A program made the translations under genes and the position numbers. This document shows, one piece after another, positions 11,582 through 20,456 of a DNA stretch of 64,000 nt; the first letter of the stretch is position 1, and each line of letters starts with the position of its first letter. Below the pieces are notes generated by a model, which made no database searches, had not been told where the DNA came from, and worked only from the letters and a program-made list of their open reading frames with translations. Source of the DNA: Drosophila pseudoobscura (lineage: Eukaryota; Arthropoda; Insecta; Diptera; Drosophilidae); contig NC_046679.1 in NCBI RefSeq assembly GCF_009870125.1, forward strand, positions 6,634,001 to 6,698,000, given 5' to 3'.

Positions 11582-12601
11582 ATGACAGCACAGTTGAATC
11601 CCTTTCGAAATGCTTTCCGGCTGCCAACGAAGCAGCGAATCAACTGGTTCCCCGGCCACATGAACAAGGGCATGCGCCAGATCCAACAGAAGCTACGAAA
11701 TGTCGATTGCATTGTGGAAATACACGACTCGCGCATACCGCTGGCCGGTCGAAACTCTCAGTTCTTTGACACGATAACCGGTAGGTATGTGTGTGCAGAG
11801 AATACACCACCAAGATCTAATCCTTCCGATTCCTTAGGCAGCGGCGTAAAGCCGCATATACTTGTCCTGAATAAGGTTGATCTTCTGGGCCCCAAACAGC
11901 AGCGCAGCGTGCTCGAACAGCTCCGCAAGCAGCAGCCGGAACTGAAGAATATTTTGTTTACCAACTGCAAGGATCAGCGGAATCATGGGGTGCTGGATAT
12001 ACTGCCTTTGGCCACGCGACTGGTGGGAGATAGCAGTCGCTACAATCGCGCCCAGAGCGCCGAGCACAACATCATGATCATCGGCGTGCCCAATGTGGGC
12101 AAGAGCTCCATTATCAATGTCCTGCGGAATGTGCATCTGAAGAAACGCAGTGCCGCTCGTGTCGGAGCAGAGGCTGGGGTGACGCGAGCTGTCGGGGAAC
12201 GCATCAAGATCCAGGAGAAGCCAGCCGTCTACATGATCGACACGCCTGGCATTCTGCAGCCTTCGGTGACGGACGACGAGATGGGCATGAAGCTGGCCCT
12301 GGTTGGCTGCCTACCCGATCACATTGTGGGGGAGGATTTGATTGCCGACTACCTGCTCTACTGGCTGAACAAGCACCGACGCTACGAGTATGTGGAAAAG
12401 CTCTCCCTCAGCTCCGGGCCCAGCGACAACATTAGCGCCGTATTGGCGGAATACGCCCAGACCCACGGCATGTTCCATCGCGTTAAGCAGTACGACGGGC
12501 AGGTGGAGGTGATGACAAATTTATTGGCTGCCGCGCGAAAGTTCATTCAATTCTTTCGCACCGGCCAGCTGGGGAGCATCAATCTGGACGAGCATGCATG
12601 A
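11582..12601 (+). CDS. mitochondrial GTPase 1 (MTG1/RbgA/YlqF family)
   Basis: Exons 11582-11780 and 11838-12601 encode 320 residues. The GTPase motifs are circularly permuted as in the YlqF/YawG class: G4 LNKVDL near residue 85, then G1 GVPNVGKSS near 160, then G3 DTPG near 215. The N-terminal [12 protein letters not shown] is the hallmark of the MTG1/RbgA group, which helps assemble the large subunit of the mitochondrial (bacterial-type) ribosome at the inner membrane. The 57-nt intron is a multiple of three without an in-frame stop, so retention would give 339 residues with a 19-residue insert before G4; the spliced form fits the family better. It converges with HP1c, whose stop codon is 67 bp away. 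D. melanogaster ortholog, as I recall, CG17141. Confidence 0.92.
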   Translation: MTAQLNPFRNAFRLPTKQRINWFPGHMNKGMRQIQQKLRNVDCIVEIHDSRIPLAGRNSQFFDTITGRYVCAENTPPRSNPSDSLGSGVKPHILVLNKVDLLGPKQQRSVLEQLRKQQPELKNILFTNCKDQRNHGVLDILPLATRLVGDSSRYNRAQSAEHNIMIIGVPNVGKSSIINVLRNVHLKKRSAARVGAEAGVTRAVGERIKIQEKPAVYMIDTPGILQPSVTDDEMGMKLALVGCLPDHIVGEDLIADYLLYWLNKHRRYEYVEKLSLSSGPSDNISAVLAEYAQTHGMFHRVKQYDGQVEVMTNLLAAARKFIQFFRTGQLGSINLDEHA

Positions 12602-12668
12602 GACTTAGATTAAGGGATTACATGTTAATTGCTAGATAAGTAAATGTCAAACTGTTGAATCATTGGCT

Positions 12669-13358
12669 TTATTGGCCCTCAGTCATGGGTACATCAATGG
12701 CTATGTTGCCAACGCCAGGAACCGGAATGGAGTAGGAAACGTGGCCTAGATCGGCATCTTCGGCCATTTCCATGGGCACATGATCGGGGATGTGTTGGCT
12801 CTCCATGATGATGCCACTGGGTGCGGCTGCTGGCTCTGGCGGGGCCTCAATGGACGAACAACTGGCGACGGCGTAGCCCGTGCGGGCAGCCACCATTCGG
12901 AGCTCCTCTGGCACGCCCTTCATCCGCTTGGCAATGTTATTGGCGTAGGGGGCCATCTTTTGGTAGTACTCAATGAGCATCTGGGGATCCTTCTCCGACA
13001 CTTCGCTGCTGGACACCAAATCGAATTCGTCGCAGAATTGCCAACGGACCAAATACTTGATATCGCCGCTGACATCAGTGGTGCCCATGATCTCGGCCAG
13101 GTCGAGGCCGCGCTCGTAGCCGCGCGCCTTTTGGATTTCCTCGCACTTTGGCTTCTTTTCGCCGCGTTTCTTCGACTTGGCACGCGACTCCTCGAACCTT
13201 TGTATGAGGGCAGGACAATCGCAGTTTTCCTCGGGCTCCCATGTGTTGTCCGTCGATGGATAGCCGCGCCATTTGATGAAATACTCTACCTTGCCATCGC
13301 TCGTTATTCGCTTGTCCACGATGCGCTCCACTACGAAATTGGGCTCGTTTTTCACCAT
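12669..13358 (-). CDS. HP1c: Heterochromatin protein 1c (HP1c)
   Basis: A single exon encodes 229 residues. Residues 7-58 form a chromodomain: [19 protein letters not shown] and [12 protein letters not shown] supply the aromatic cage for methylated H3K9. A short basic hinge ([11 protein letters not shown]) leads to a chromoshadow domain at about 82-140 ([28 protein letters not shown]), the dimerisation and PxVxL-binding module. The long C-terminal tail of about 90 residues, rich in Pro, Ala and acidic residues, is the feature that separates HP1c from HP1a and HP1b. HP1c is largely euchromatic and works with the zinc-finger proteins WOC and ROW at active promoters. It is transcribed divergently from vreteno, with a dispersed repeat and CGATA sites between them. 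Confidence 0.93.
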   Translation of the reverse strand: MVKNEPNFVVERIVDKRITSDGKVEYFIKWRGYPSTDNTWEPEENCDCPALIQRFEESRAKSKKRGEKKPKCEEIQKARGYERGLDLAEIMGTTDVSGDIKYLVRWQFCDEFDLVSSSEVSEKDPQMLIEYYQKMAPYANNIAKRMKGVPEELRMVAARTGYAVASCSSIEAPPEPAAAPSGIIMESQHIPDHVPMEMAEDADLGHVSYSIPVPGVGNIAIDVPMTEGQ

Positions 13359-13413
13359 TTTAACAGAGTCGGTTCGCGTTGTTTACAAAATTTTATTATT
13401 TTTTTCAGATGCG

Positions 13414-13469
13414 ACGATATATATTGCGATGAGATGCGATGGTGAAAACTTATCCAGTCGATAGTATCG
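13414..13469. promoter_or_regulatory. CGATA cluster upstream of HP1c
   Basis: CGACGATATAT near 13413 and the palindrome CGATAGTATCG at 13459-13469 lie 55-110 bp upstream of the HP1c start codon. CGATA clusters match BEAF-32/DREF binding sites, which mark housekeeping promoters and domain borders in flies. Confidence 0.45.
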
Positions 13470-13477
13470 AATATTCT

Positions 13478-13908
13478 ACAAACTTACGTCTTATTCTTTG
13501 ACCTTTTCTGTTTAAACATGATTTTATAAAGAATCCAAAAAAAAGAGTACCTAAATTAGCCAATCTTGTAGAAAATTAATTCATCATTCGGATAAAATTA
13601 TGTATTTAGGGCTAGGGGTAATGGCCAGCTAGTCATATGAAACCGAATATCAAAATCGAGAAATATGATTTCCGATCCTGTACGGAGAACGCTTAACCCA
13701 TTGTAGACCAGTGGGTATTAAAATACACTCCGCGAAAATGATGAATCTTGAACAACAGTTCAGGTGAAAGATATCGTGTTCATTTTGTTTTTAGGGGAAA
13801 AAGTAAGGATGGATATTCAAGAATAATATCCAAACAGCAATATTTACCGCGGTCTTACTCAAGTGACCATCCTGTTTAAATAGAGGCGGGTTAAGTGGGT
13901 TAAGTTCG
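13478..13908. repeat. dispersed repeat A, copy 1 (about 430 bp)
   Basis: This fills most of the spacer between HP1c and vreteno and is homologous, in the same orientation, to 41927-42371. Shared blocks in order: GTAGAAAATT, CATCAT followed by GGATAAAATTAT, ATATGAAACCGAATATCAAA, GGTATTAAAATACACTCC and ATCCTGTTTAAATA, ending TAAGTTCG. The middle third is more diverged. I saw no terminal inverted repeats and no long frame, so it may be a non-autonomous element or an old segmental duplication. Confidence 0.7.
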
Positions 13909-13990
13909 TCCACTGTGCTTCTTCGATACCGACGCGTCTTTCGAAATTTAGCGCTTCCCAGGTTCAGGTTGTTTTTCTAATTTGTGAGCA

Positions 13991-16442
13991 ATGGAGGAAC
14001 TTGTAGAGGATTGGTCCAACTGGAATCCAATGGCCTTGGATTATAGCAACGAAAACCTTAATAAATACATAGATGAGGCTGGGCAAAATGCTGTTGAAAA
14101 AGCACGGGCTCCCTTGAAGCCCAGCGAAATGTTTAAAAAAAATGCGGCAAAGAAAAACGCAACCGAATATCCGTACTTGATTCTAAAGAAGAAAGTGAAT
14201 TTGATCACCTATTCGGTGGCAAATTTCTTTGGCCCGAAGCATGTCCACAAGATCGACCTTCAGCCCAATTCGGAACTATTCAAAGTTTTCTTCAAAGATT
14301 TGGGGTAAGTAGGATTCGCGCAGTATGAGTGTTTTCTAAATACATTCATATCTCTCGCTGCAGTTCCTTGGAGTCAGCACTCAGCCAACTGGAAGTTTTT
14401 CCGCATTTAATGGAGTTGCATAGAGTCGGTGGTCAGGAAAAGTCCAAGTCTGAATACATGCCCATGAGGAGGCCCGGCAACAAGGTACCCGATTCACCTA
14501 AGCTTCCAGCAATTCTGCCAACAGCTCGTGGTCAAATTGATTTGAAATCACGCACTATTTACTTTTCGGAGAACACCAATAAGCATCCGGAGTTTCTAGT
14601 CATTCCGATTGTGGACTCTTCGTGCTATAAAAGCGGCTCTCTGTTGGCCATTCAAGATGTGAAGAAGCGCTACCTGAATGTGAAGTTCGAGTTTAATTTG
14701 GAGCGCCACGGGGCCTATGTACTCGAGCAACAATATGAAAAAGAAACGGGGGCGAAGCCGGTGATCCAGCAGCTGCGATGCGGAAGAATATTATATAGGT
14801 GAGAATCGATTCGGTTATGCAGGGCTCTAATACAAATGTTTCCGATACCTTAAACGTACGAATATATGGGATTTCAAACAATGTTCAATCTTCCAGGAAC
14901 GCGGACGTAGATGATGAGGATGTGAATCTGGGTAAAGATGATGACAAGGAGATTCTTATGTCTGGATTCGAAAAATGCGTGAACTGCCAATCTTACACAA
15001 TGATTGTGTGCAAAATTTGCGAAATGCCCTTTTGCGGTGCCATGTGCTGGAGCATTCTCTCCGAGCAGCACGATCAGAAGTGCGGCACGGATCAGAAAGT
15101 GGAGTTTAAAGAGGAGAATTTTATGAAATTGTTTCCCAAGTCTGGTTTGCCGCCACCCCGTTCCATGGTCAAGATCACTGCCTTCGAGCAGTCGAATGTC
15201 CTGTATGTGCGTCCGGCCGATGTCGTTTCTGATGTGGCCTACCACCGCGTGCTCTCGGAGGTCTGGAAGCATAGCAGAAATGTACCCAAGCTTGACCAGC
15301 CGCCGGTCTGTGGCCAGATTGTACTTTACAAGTTCGAGGGACAAGTCGTTCGGGCCATGGTGCTGAATGTGGACAATCCGAAGGATATATGCGTTGTCTG
15401 CATTGATTTTGGCACCGTTGAATACACTGATCCAGGTAAACTGTATAAATGCAGCGATTATTTGAGCAGTTTGCCGCGCTACGCGACGCCTGTGAAGCTG
15501 CGCGGAGTCCCAACGCGCGGCTTGACCCCCCACCTGCGGGATGCCATGTACGAAGTTCAGACGGATATGGTTTTCGAAATAAGGTACCACAGTCGTGAGT
15601 ACGATTATGGCAACCACTTGCAGACGGCAGTGCTAATCCATCGGGAGAACAATAGAGCCTTAAATAGCTTTATCAAAAAAGTCATGACCGCCGTGGAGCC
15701 CGACTTGCATAAACTCGGATTCAAAGAAGATGTAAGCATTACAGTTCTCTCAGAATGATGGCTGTTTAAAACCCCTATTTTTCTCCAAAGTTTCTGCCGC
15801 ATGTGGCTGCGCCACCAGGGAAGAACATAGACCTGATTATCACGGACAATTCGTTCCTAAAGGTCGGCATCATTTACTGCACACCCGCGATTTTGGCTGT
15901 GGAAATCACGAAGATGCAGCGCACATTCCAAGACTATGGGGAAAACATCGCCAAAGCTAAGACCTACGCCGCTCCGTAAGGAGGACAGCCGGCCAAAAAT
16001 TTCTTGATTCTAATCATATTCAATTGTATTTGCAGGAAGGGAGAATTGTGCATGGCCAAGTATATGGGAAAATGGTGTCGCGGTGTTTCCATGGAGCTAG
16101 TGGGTGATGGCTATCCCAGCATCTTGTTTCTGGACTATGGAAACATTGTTCCGATCCATGTGACGGATATACGTGCATATCCGGAGCAATTTACATACCC
16201 CGTATTGACTACGGAATATGTTTTGATGGGTAAGCGAGCGAGCGAGCGATTCAATGCAAGATTGTTTTAAATTTCTATTCGTCTCGTGTTTAGACCTGCC
16301 CGAAGAACTAACCGATGCGCAGGCTAAACGTCTCGAGAAACACCTGGAAGTAGGTGCAATTGTGACCGTTGATGAGATTGTGAAGAACGAGGAAAACAAT
16401 TACTCGCTGCGCATTGAGGGGTTGCAGAAACTTTTGTCGTAA
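13991..16442 (+). CDS. vret: vreteno, Tudor/MYND/RRM-like piRNA-pathway protein
   Basis: Six exons, 13991-14304, 14364-14798, 14897-15731, 15791-15975, 16036-16229 and 16294-16442, encode 703 residues (I recall about 690 in D. melanogaster). Order of domains: an N-terminal RRM-like stretch (about 65-150), a MYND zinc finger at about 276-313 (CVNC, CKIC, CGAMC and a closing HDQKC), a first Tudor domain at about 387-460 (CVVCIDFGTVEYTD) and a second at about 590-660 (LFLDYGNIVPIHVTD). The second Tudor keeps the aromatic DYGN motif that binds dimethylarginine; the first reads DFGT. Vreteno acts in germline nuage and somatic Yb bodies, where it stabilises Piwi-family proteins and supports primary piRNA production. 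The name rests on this architecture and on gene order. Confidence 0.82.
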
Positions 16443-16830
16443 CGAGCTAACGAGCTTTTGTGTGTACATAATGTAATGCGCCAACTTCAAATTAATTCAC
16501 ATTTTTAGTAATATTTACATATTAATAAAAATATTCAAATTGTTAACCTTTATAAAGTAATTTAATCCTATATTCTATTAAGGGGCGTGAACAGACAACT
16601 ATCAAGGCAAGGCCATACCTTCCATTATTTACAGAATATCTGTATTCAATCAAAACAATGCAGAAAGCATCCAAAAAGTTGTTCAACAACAACGTGAATT
16701 CCCGAACTTCATGTTTTAAGTTTCCTTTACTTTACATTTATGTTTTTCTTTATGAAAATGCGACTGAGGCTCTCTAGATTATTGCTGAGAGACGCATCCT
16801 GCAAAAGACACATAAGAAAGATTACAAAAT

Positions 16831-18619
16831 TTACATAAGAAAATGTGGAAAAAAGTGCAGTGGTACCTCGAGAAAGTCTTGGCTGTAAGGGGGCTCCACA
16901 TTGGTCCAGTCGGCCAGTGCCTGCATGAAGGAAAATTTGTAGTTATAGCAAAGAGAATAGAACACACGATGCATCAGAAACAAGTTCCAAATTTTGTTGT
17001 TGCTTTCTTGGGACCGACTCTTGCTCGTCGTCAAATACTAATTACGCCTTTTCTGCGCCCCACTAAAGACTGTGTATATTGTGGTTGGATTCTAGGACCT
17101 ACTCAACTGCCCAAGGCATTGGCGAACAGATAAAGCCGCGTAGGCAGCGGGGCCGACAAGTATACCGAGCGACCGTTCAATAATTTGTTCAAAATGGAAT
17201 TACTAAAACCTCCAAGTACTCACATTCTTTGCTGTGTCATGAAGCTCGCCAAGCTGGTGATCTCCACCAGGGATTAACTGTAGGCTTCTGTGGAACTCCA
17301 TTTCCTCTGGGCATCCTCCAGAGGTAATCAGTGTATAGACTTTTGTGTCCATTTCGTTTGCCGCCAATAGCTGCTCGGCCTTCGATTTGGCTTCATGATT
17401 GTAAATTATGAGATATTTACAGCGAAGCGAATGGATCTCTGTTAAACGACTGGCCAATACCAACGCAATCATTGGCGCCTGATCCTCCGTAGAGTTAAAC
17501 GATGCCACATCGCAGGCTTTATCCAGCTGCATGTGCGAGATATCATAAGATCGACAGTAGCCTTTGATCAGCTCCAGGCAGTCCTGACTGTTGGCCAGAA
17601 CGCAGCATTTCTGGCCGCGTGCCACCGCCAAGTCATCCAGCATTAGATACACAAACTCAAATTTGGCCGAGTCGTAGAGTCCCATTTCCTGCCAGGGCGG
17701 CAGCTGGAGCAACAGCAACTGCACCGCCTTACAGTTTTGCAGCTCAAGAGCTCTGGTTTTCAGCAGCACAGGATGATCGCAAATGTGTTTGGCCATTTCA
17801 GCGATGACATCGATCTCCTAGAATATCAAAAGAGTTAGGACTGCCCTCTGACTGATGCTCTCTTACCATATGGGAGCTTTGGCTGAGCTCACAGAGGAAC
17901 TGGAGAGCTTTATCTTGAAGTTCTGCGGGTTCCAGAAAGCAAATGTACTCAACTTGTGTGTGAGTGGCAGCTGGGGCATTGCCCCTCTTGAGTAGGGATG
18001 TCCTTATGGGTCTGGTGGGCTCAATATGGCCACTAGCCCCGACTTGGGTAAACGTGGAAGCTGTGGATTCGGTGTTACTCGGCAGCGAGGCCCTGAAGGG
18101 TCTCCTGGCATCGCTGGGCACCGTAGGAGTGGCTACATGGCCGTTTAGTGCATCAATTTTTGCACACCAATTTGCAATTTCCAGTTTTCGATAGGCAATG
18201 CACTCCTCGATGGTCTTGAACTCATCTTGCAGCTCTACATCCTTGTTGCCAATCTGCAGCTGATCGTTTTCCTTGAAGTTTCTTTGTCGGAAGCATGTCA
18301 TGCTGTCCACAACCCTTCCTGTATCATCTTTCAATGTGGCCTTCGATTCGGTTATCACCAGGGTACCATTGCCGGTCCAAATTTTGTGCTTTTTGTTGGT
18401 CTGATTCCGCCAGAGCACGTGAAAGATGCGGCTGTCCTTCAGTGGGTTTTCGCCGGTTTTCAGCTCCCGCGGTCCCTGGCTTTCGTAGCCCTTGGCGGTG
18501 CCCCATTCCATGGTCGGTTCGGCGGCGGGCCAAGCAGCTGGCGGCTCCTCTTGCGGCTCCACTTCTTGATATCCGCGCTTGGCTGCCCTACGCACAGACG
18601 GAGCCTGCGAGCGTCGCAT
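16831..18619 (-). CDS. DUF2439 (ZGRF1/Mte1-type) protein with degenerate SNF2 helicase C-lobe
   Basis: Exons on the minus strand, 18619-17867, 17817-17224 and 16920-16831 (all phase 0), encode 478 residues. Residues about 65-135 match DUF2439: RIFHVLWRNQTNKKHK, WTGNGTLVI and DSMTCFRQRNF followed by an acidic stretch. DUF2439 is found in human ZGRF1, yeast Mte1 and fission yeast Dbl2, which work with helicases at D-loops and stalled forks. The second half resembles the C-terminal RecA lobe of SNF2/RAD54 proteins: MAKHICDHPVLL (compare LRKICNHPYLL), KCCVLANSQDCLELI, LASRLTEI, LIIYNHEAKSKAEQ and KVYTLITSGG followed by PEE. The arginine fingers and the whole ATP-binding lobe are missing, so it is unlikely to be an active motor. 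Start at 18619 is the first ATG. Gene name not known to me; a role in recombination or repair is inference. Confidence 0.75.
17004..17152. repeat. dispersed repeat B, copy 1
   Basis: Inside the second intron of the DUF2439 gene. It is homologous to 44772-44940 in the large winged eye intron, same orientation: TTTCTTGGGACCGA, then CTAAAGACTGTGTAT, then an ACTCA/CTG block and CCAAGGCAT. It is probably a fragment of an old transposable element. Confidence 0.55.
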
Positions 18620-18697
18620 TTTAATCTTCAAAAATGTGAAATTTGCATAAAAATAAAAGAGTTGCGGGCTGTCTTGAACGATTGCTACGAAGTTGAT

Positions 18698-18919
18698 CGA
18701 TAACGATACTATCGCATTTGAATCGCTCTTCGAAAATAACCTGCAATATATTTATTTGTGAATAAAATACACTTGCCATCAGTTACATTTTGGTAAAAGC
18801 TTAAATCAGTGAATATAACCGCTGCAAAATATTAACAGGAGCCTCCTGAAAAGTATGTGATTTGCATGTAAATTTCCGCGCCATTGAACTATCACCGTTG
18901 ATCGATAGCAATACTATCG
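18698..18919. promoter_or_regulatory. paired CGATA/TATCG sites upstream of the DUF2439 gene
   Basis: Two similar sites 205 bp apart: CGATAACGATACTATCG at 18698-18714 and CGATAGCAATACTATCG at 18903-18919, both preceded by GTTGAT. Each is an imperfect palindrome of CGATA and TATCG, as in BEAF-32/DREF sites. The first is 79 bp upstream of the DUF2439 start codon. Confidence 0.5.
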
Positions 18920-19089
18920 AAAAAATTTTGTATCACTTAAATATTTTCCAGCTGTTATTTGCCATTCGCCCAGGAGGGCCCGCAAAATCCATTAGCAAGG
19001 GATGGGGTGGGAAGCAGTGCTGGCGACTTTTTATTAGAAAAAAATGCTGGAAATTTAAAAAAAAATCTAAAAAAAAGCGTAAATAATGG

Positions 19090-19980
19090 TATTAACGTTA
19101 TATTTTATAATATAGGACAGATTTGTCCTCGTTGGCACTTTCGTCAGTTCCGTTGGTTTCGTTATCCCTAGCAGGGTCCCACCCTTCCATGAGCGCCAGC
19201 TTTTGAATTCGCTCCCTTTTCATATTCAGGGTCCCGATCTTCTTCTCGCTCTCGTCCCACCCAACTACCGTTTTCTATTCACTCATAACTCTTTTCAAAT
19301 TTTCATTTTATATGCATTTTATTTTCTTATTTATCTTCTTGAACATTATTAATTAATAATCTAGGTTTATATAAAAGAAAAAAAAAACTAACACAAAAAT
19401 ACTAAAAAAAAAATAAACCCTATTTCGGCCCAATTGGCAGCCCCCTTTGATAGAGGTTAGGTTGTTGCTTCCTGATGCTTGCTGATGTTTTCGTTTAATC
19501 GTGGTGTTTTTTTGTATGATCGTGATATTTTGTTTAATTGTGGGTTGGTTGGTGTGGGGAAACCCAAACGTGTCTCCAGTCGGTGCTCCGCTGGATTCCT
19601 TGGTGCCGGTGCTCCGCTGCATTCCTTGGTGCCGGTTCTCCGCTGACGGTTCCTTGGTGCCGGTGCTCCGCTGACGGTTCTCGCACCAGTTTTCGGGCCT
19701 GGCCAGTACCGGGATGCTGCTGCCGATGTCCGCTGCTTCTGCTGATGCCTGCCGTTGATGTCTTGAAGGGATCTTCGTCTCCACGATCACCAATTTTTTG
19801 TGGCCTCCTCTATTTTCTACCGGAAACTTCCTTTTCTTTCTTCCTCGCCCCGTTTCCTTTTCTCCCACGCAACTCTGCCACTGCTTCCCAGGATCCACTA
19901 TAGATGCCGCTGTCTCTTGCTTCTCCAGCCCTGATACCTATCGGTTCTCTCCAAGACCGCCCATAACAAGCTGTAGCTAA
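19090..19980 (-). mobile_element. degenerate retroelement fragment, copy 1
   Basis: About 0.9 kb of foreign-looking DNA sits between the divergent DUF2439 and Dicer-1 genes. The part 19681-19915 is homologous, on the opposite strand, to 37767-38005. It carries a leader- or gag-like stretch in minus orientation, an internal 26-bp tandem repeat and poly-T/poly-A tracts. It is broken and incomplete, and no ends or flanking duplication could be fixed. The family is unresolved: an LTR element leader is my first guess and a LINE 5' region the alternative. The two copies differ at roughly a fifth of positions by eye, so they are not recent. Confidence 0.55.
19580..19680. repeat. 26-bp minisatellite, about four units
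   Basis: The unit is TGGTGCCGGTGCTCCGCTG followed by CATTCCT or ACGGTTCCT, repeated four times with small length changes. It lies inside the retroelement fragment and is absent from the copy at 37.8 kb. Confidence 0.8.
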
Positions 19981-20456
19981 TATTTTCTCTCTTTATTAAA
20001 TTAATATAACTATAGTTGCACTCAATTTGGGAATATTTTTAGCTTTAGGGTAATCAAAAATTTTGGCTAATCCATTTTTCTTGGCGTACAAAATTTTGTT
20101 AAGGAAAAAGGTTTAGAAAAGGGAAGAATTTCAAAATTATTTTGGAAAATATCGCTAAAAAATAATGTTGAACTGGCCACATTTTCTTAATTGTTTAACC
20201 AGTTGCAACATTAAAAACTTTAAAATTTATAAAAAATTCAGAACAGAAGTTCCCGCTTCCCGCCTTTGGTCTTCAAAAAGCCAGATATGACGGGAAAAGA
20301 GCGTAGTCGGCAGCACTGGTGGGAAGTGTGAGAGAACCAGAAGCATGGTATCGAGACGAGAACAAGCCGGCACTAGGAAGTCTCTTCCATATTAAGCATT
20401 CGTTTGAAACAGAGTATATAAAGGAATCACAGGCGTGGTGCAGGCCCACGCCCATT

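Noticed and set aside
20319-20456. In-frame extension of Dicer-1 upstream of MAFHWC
   Set aside because: 46 open codons precede the start, but conservation with D. melanogaster Dicer-1 begins exactly at MAFHWC. The extension is most likely 5' UTR.
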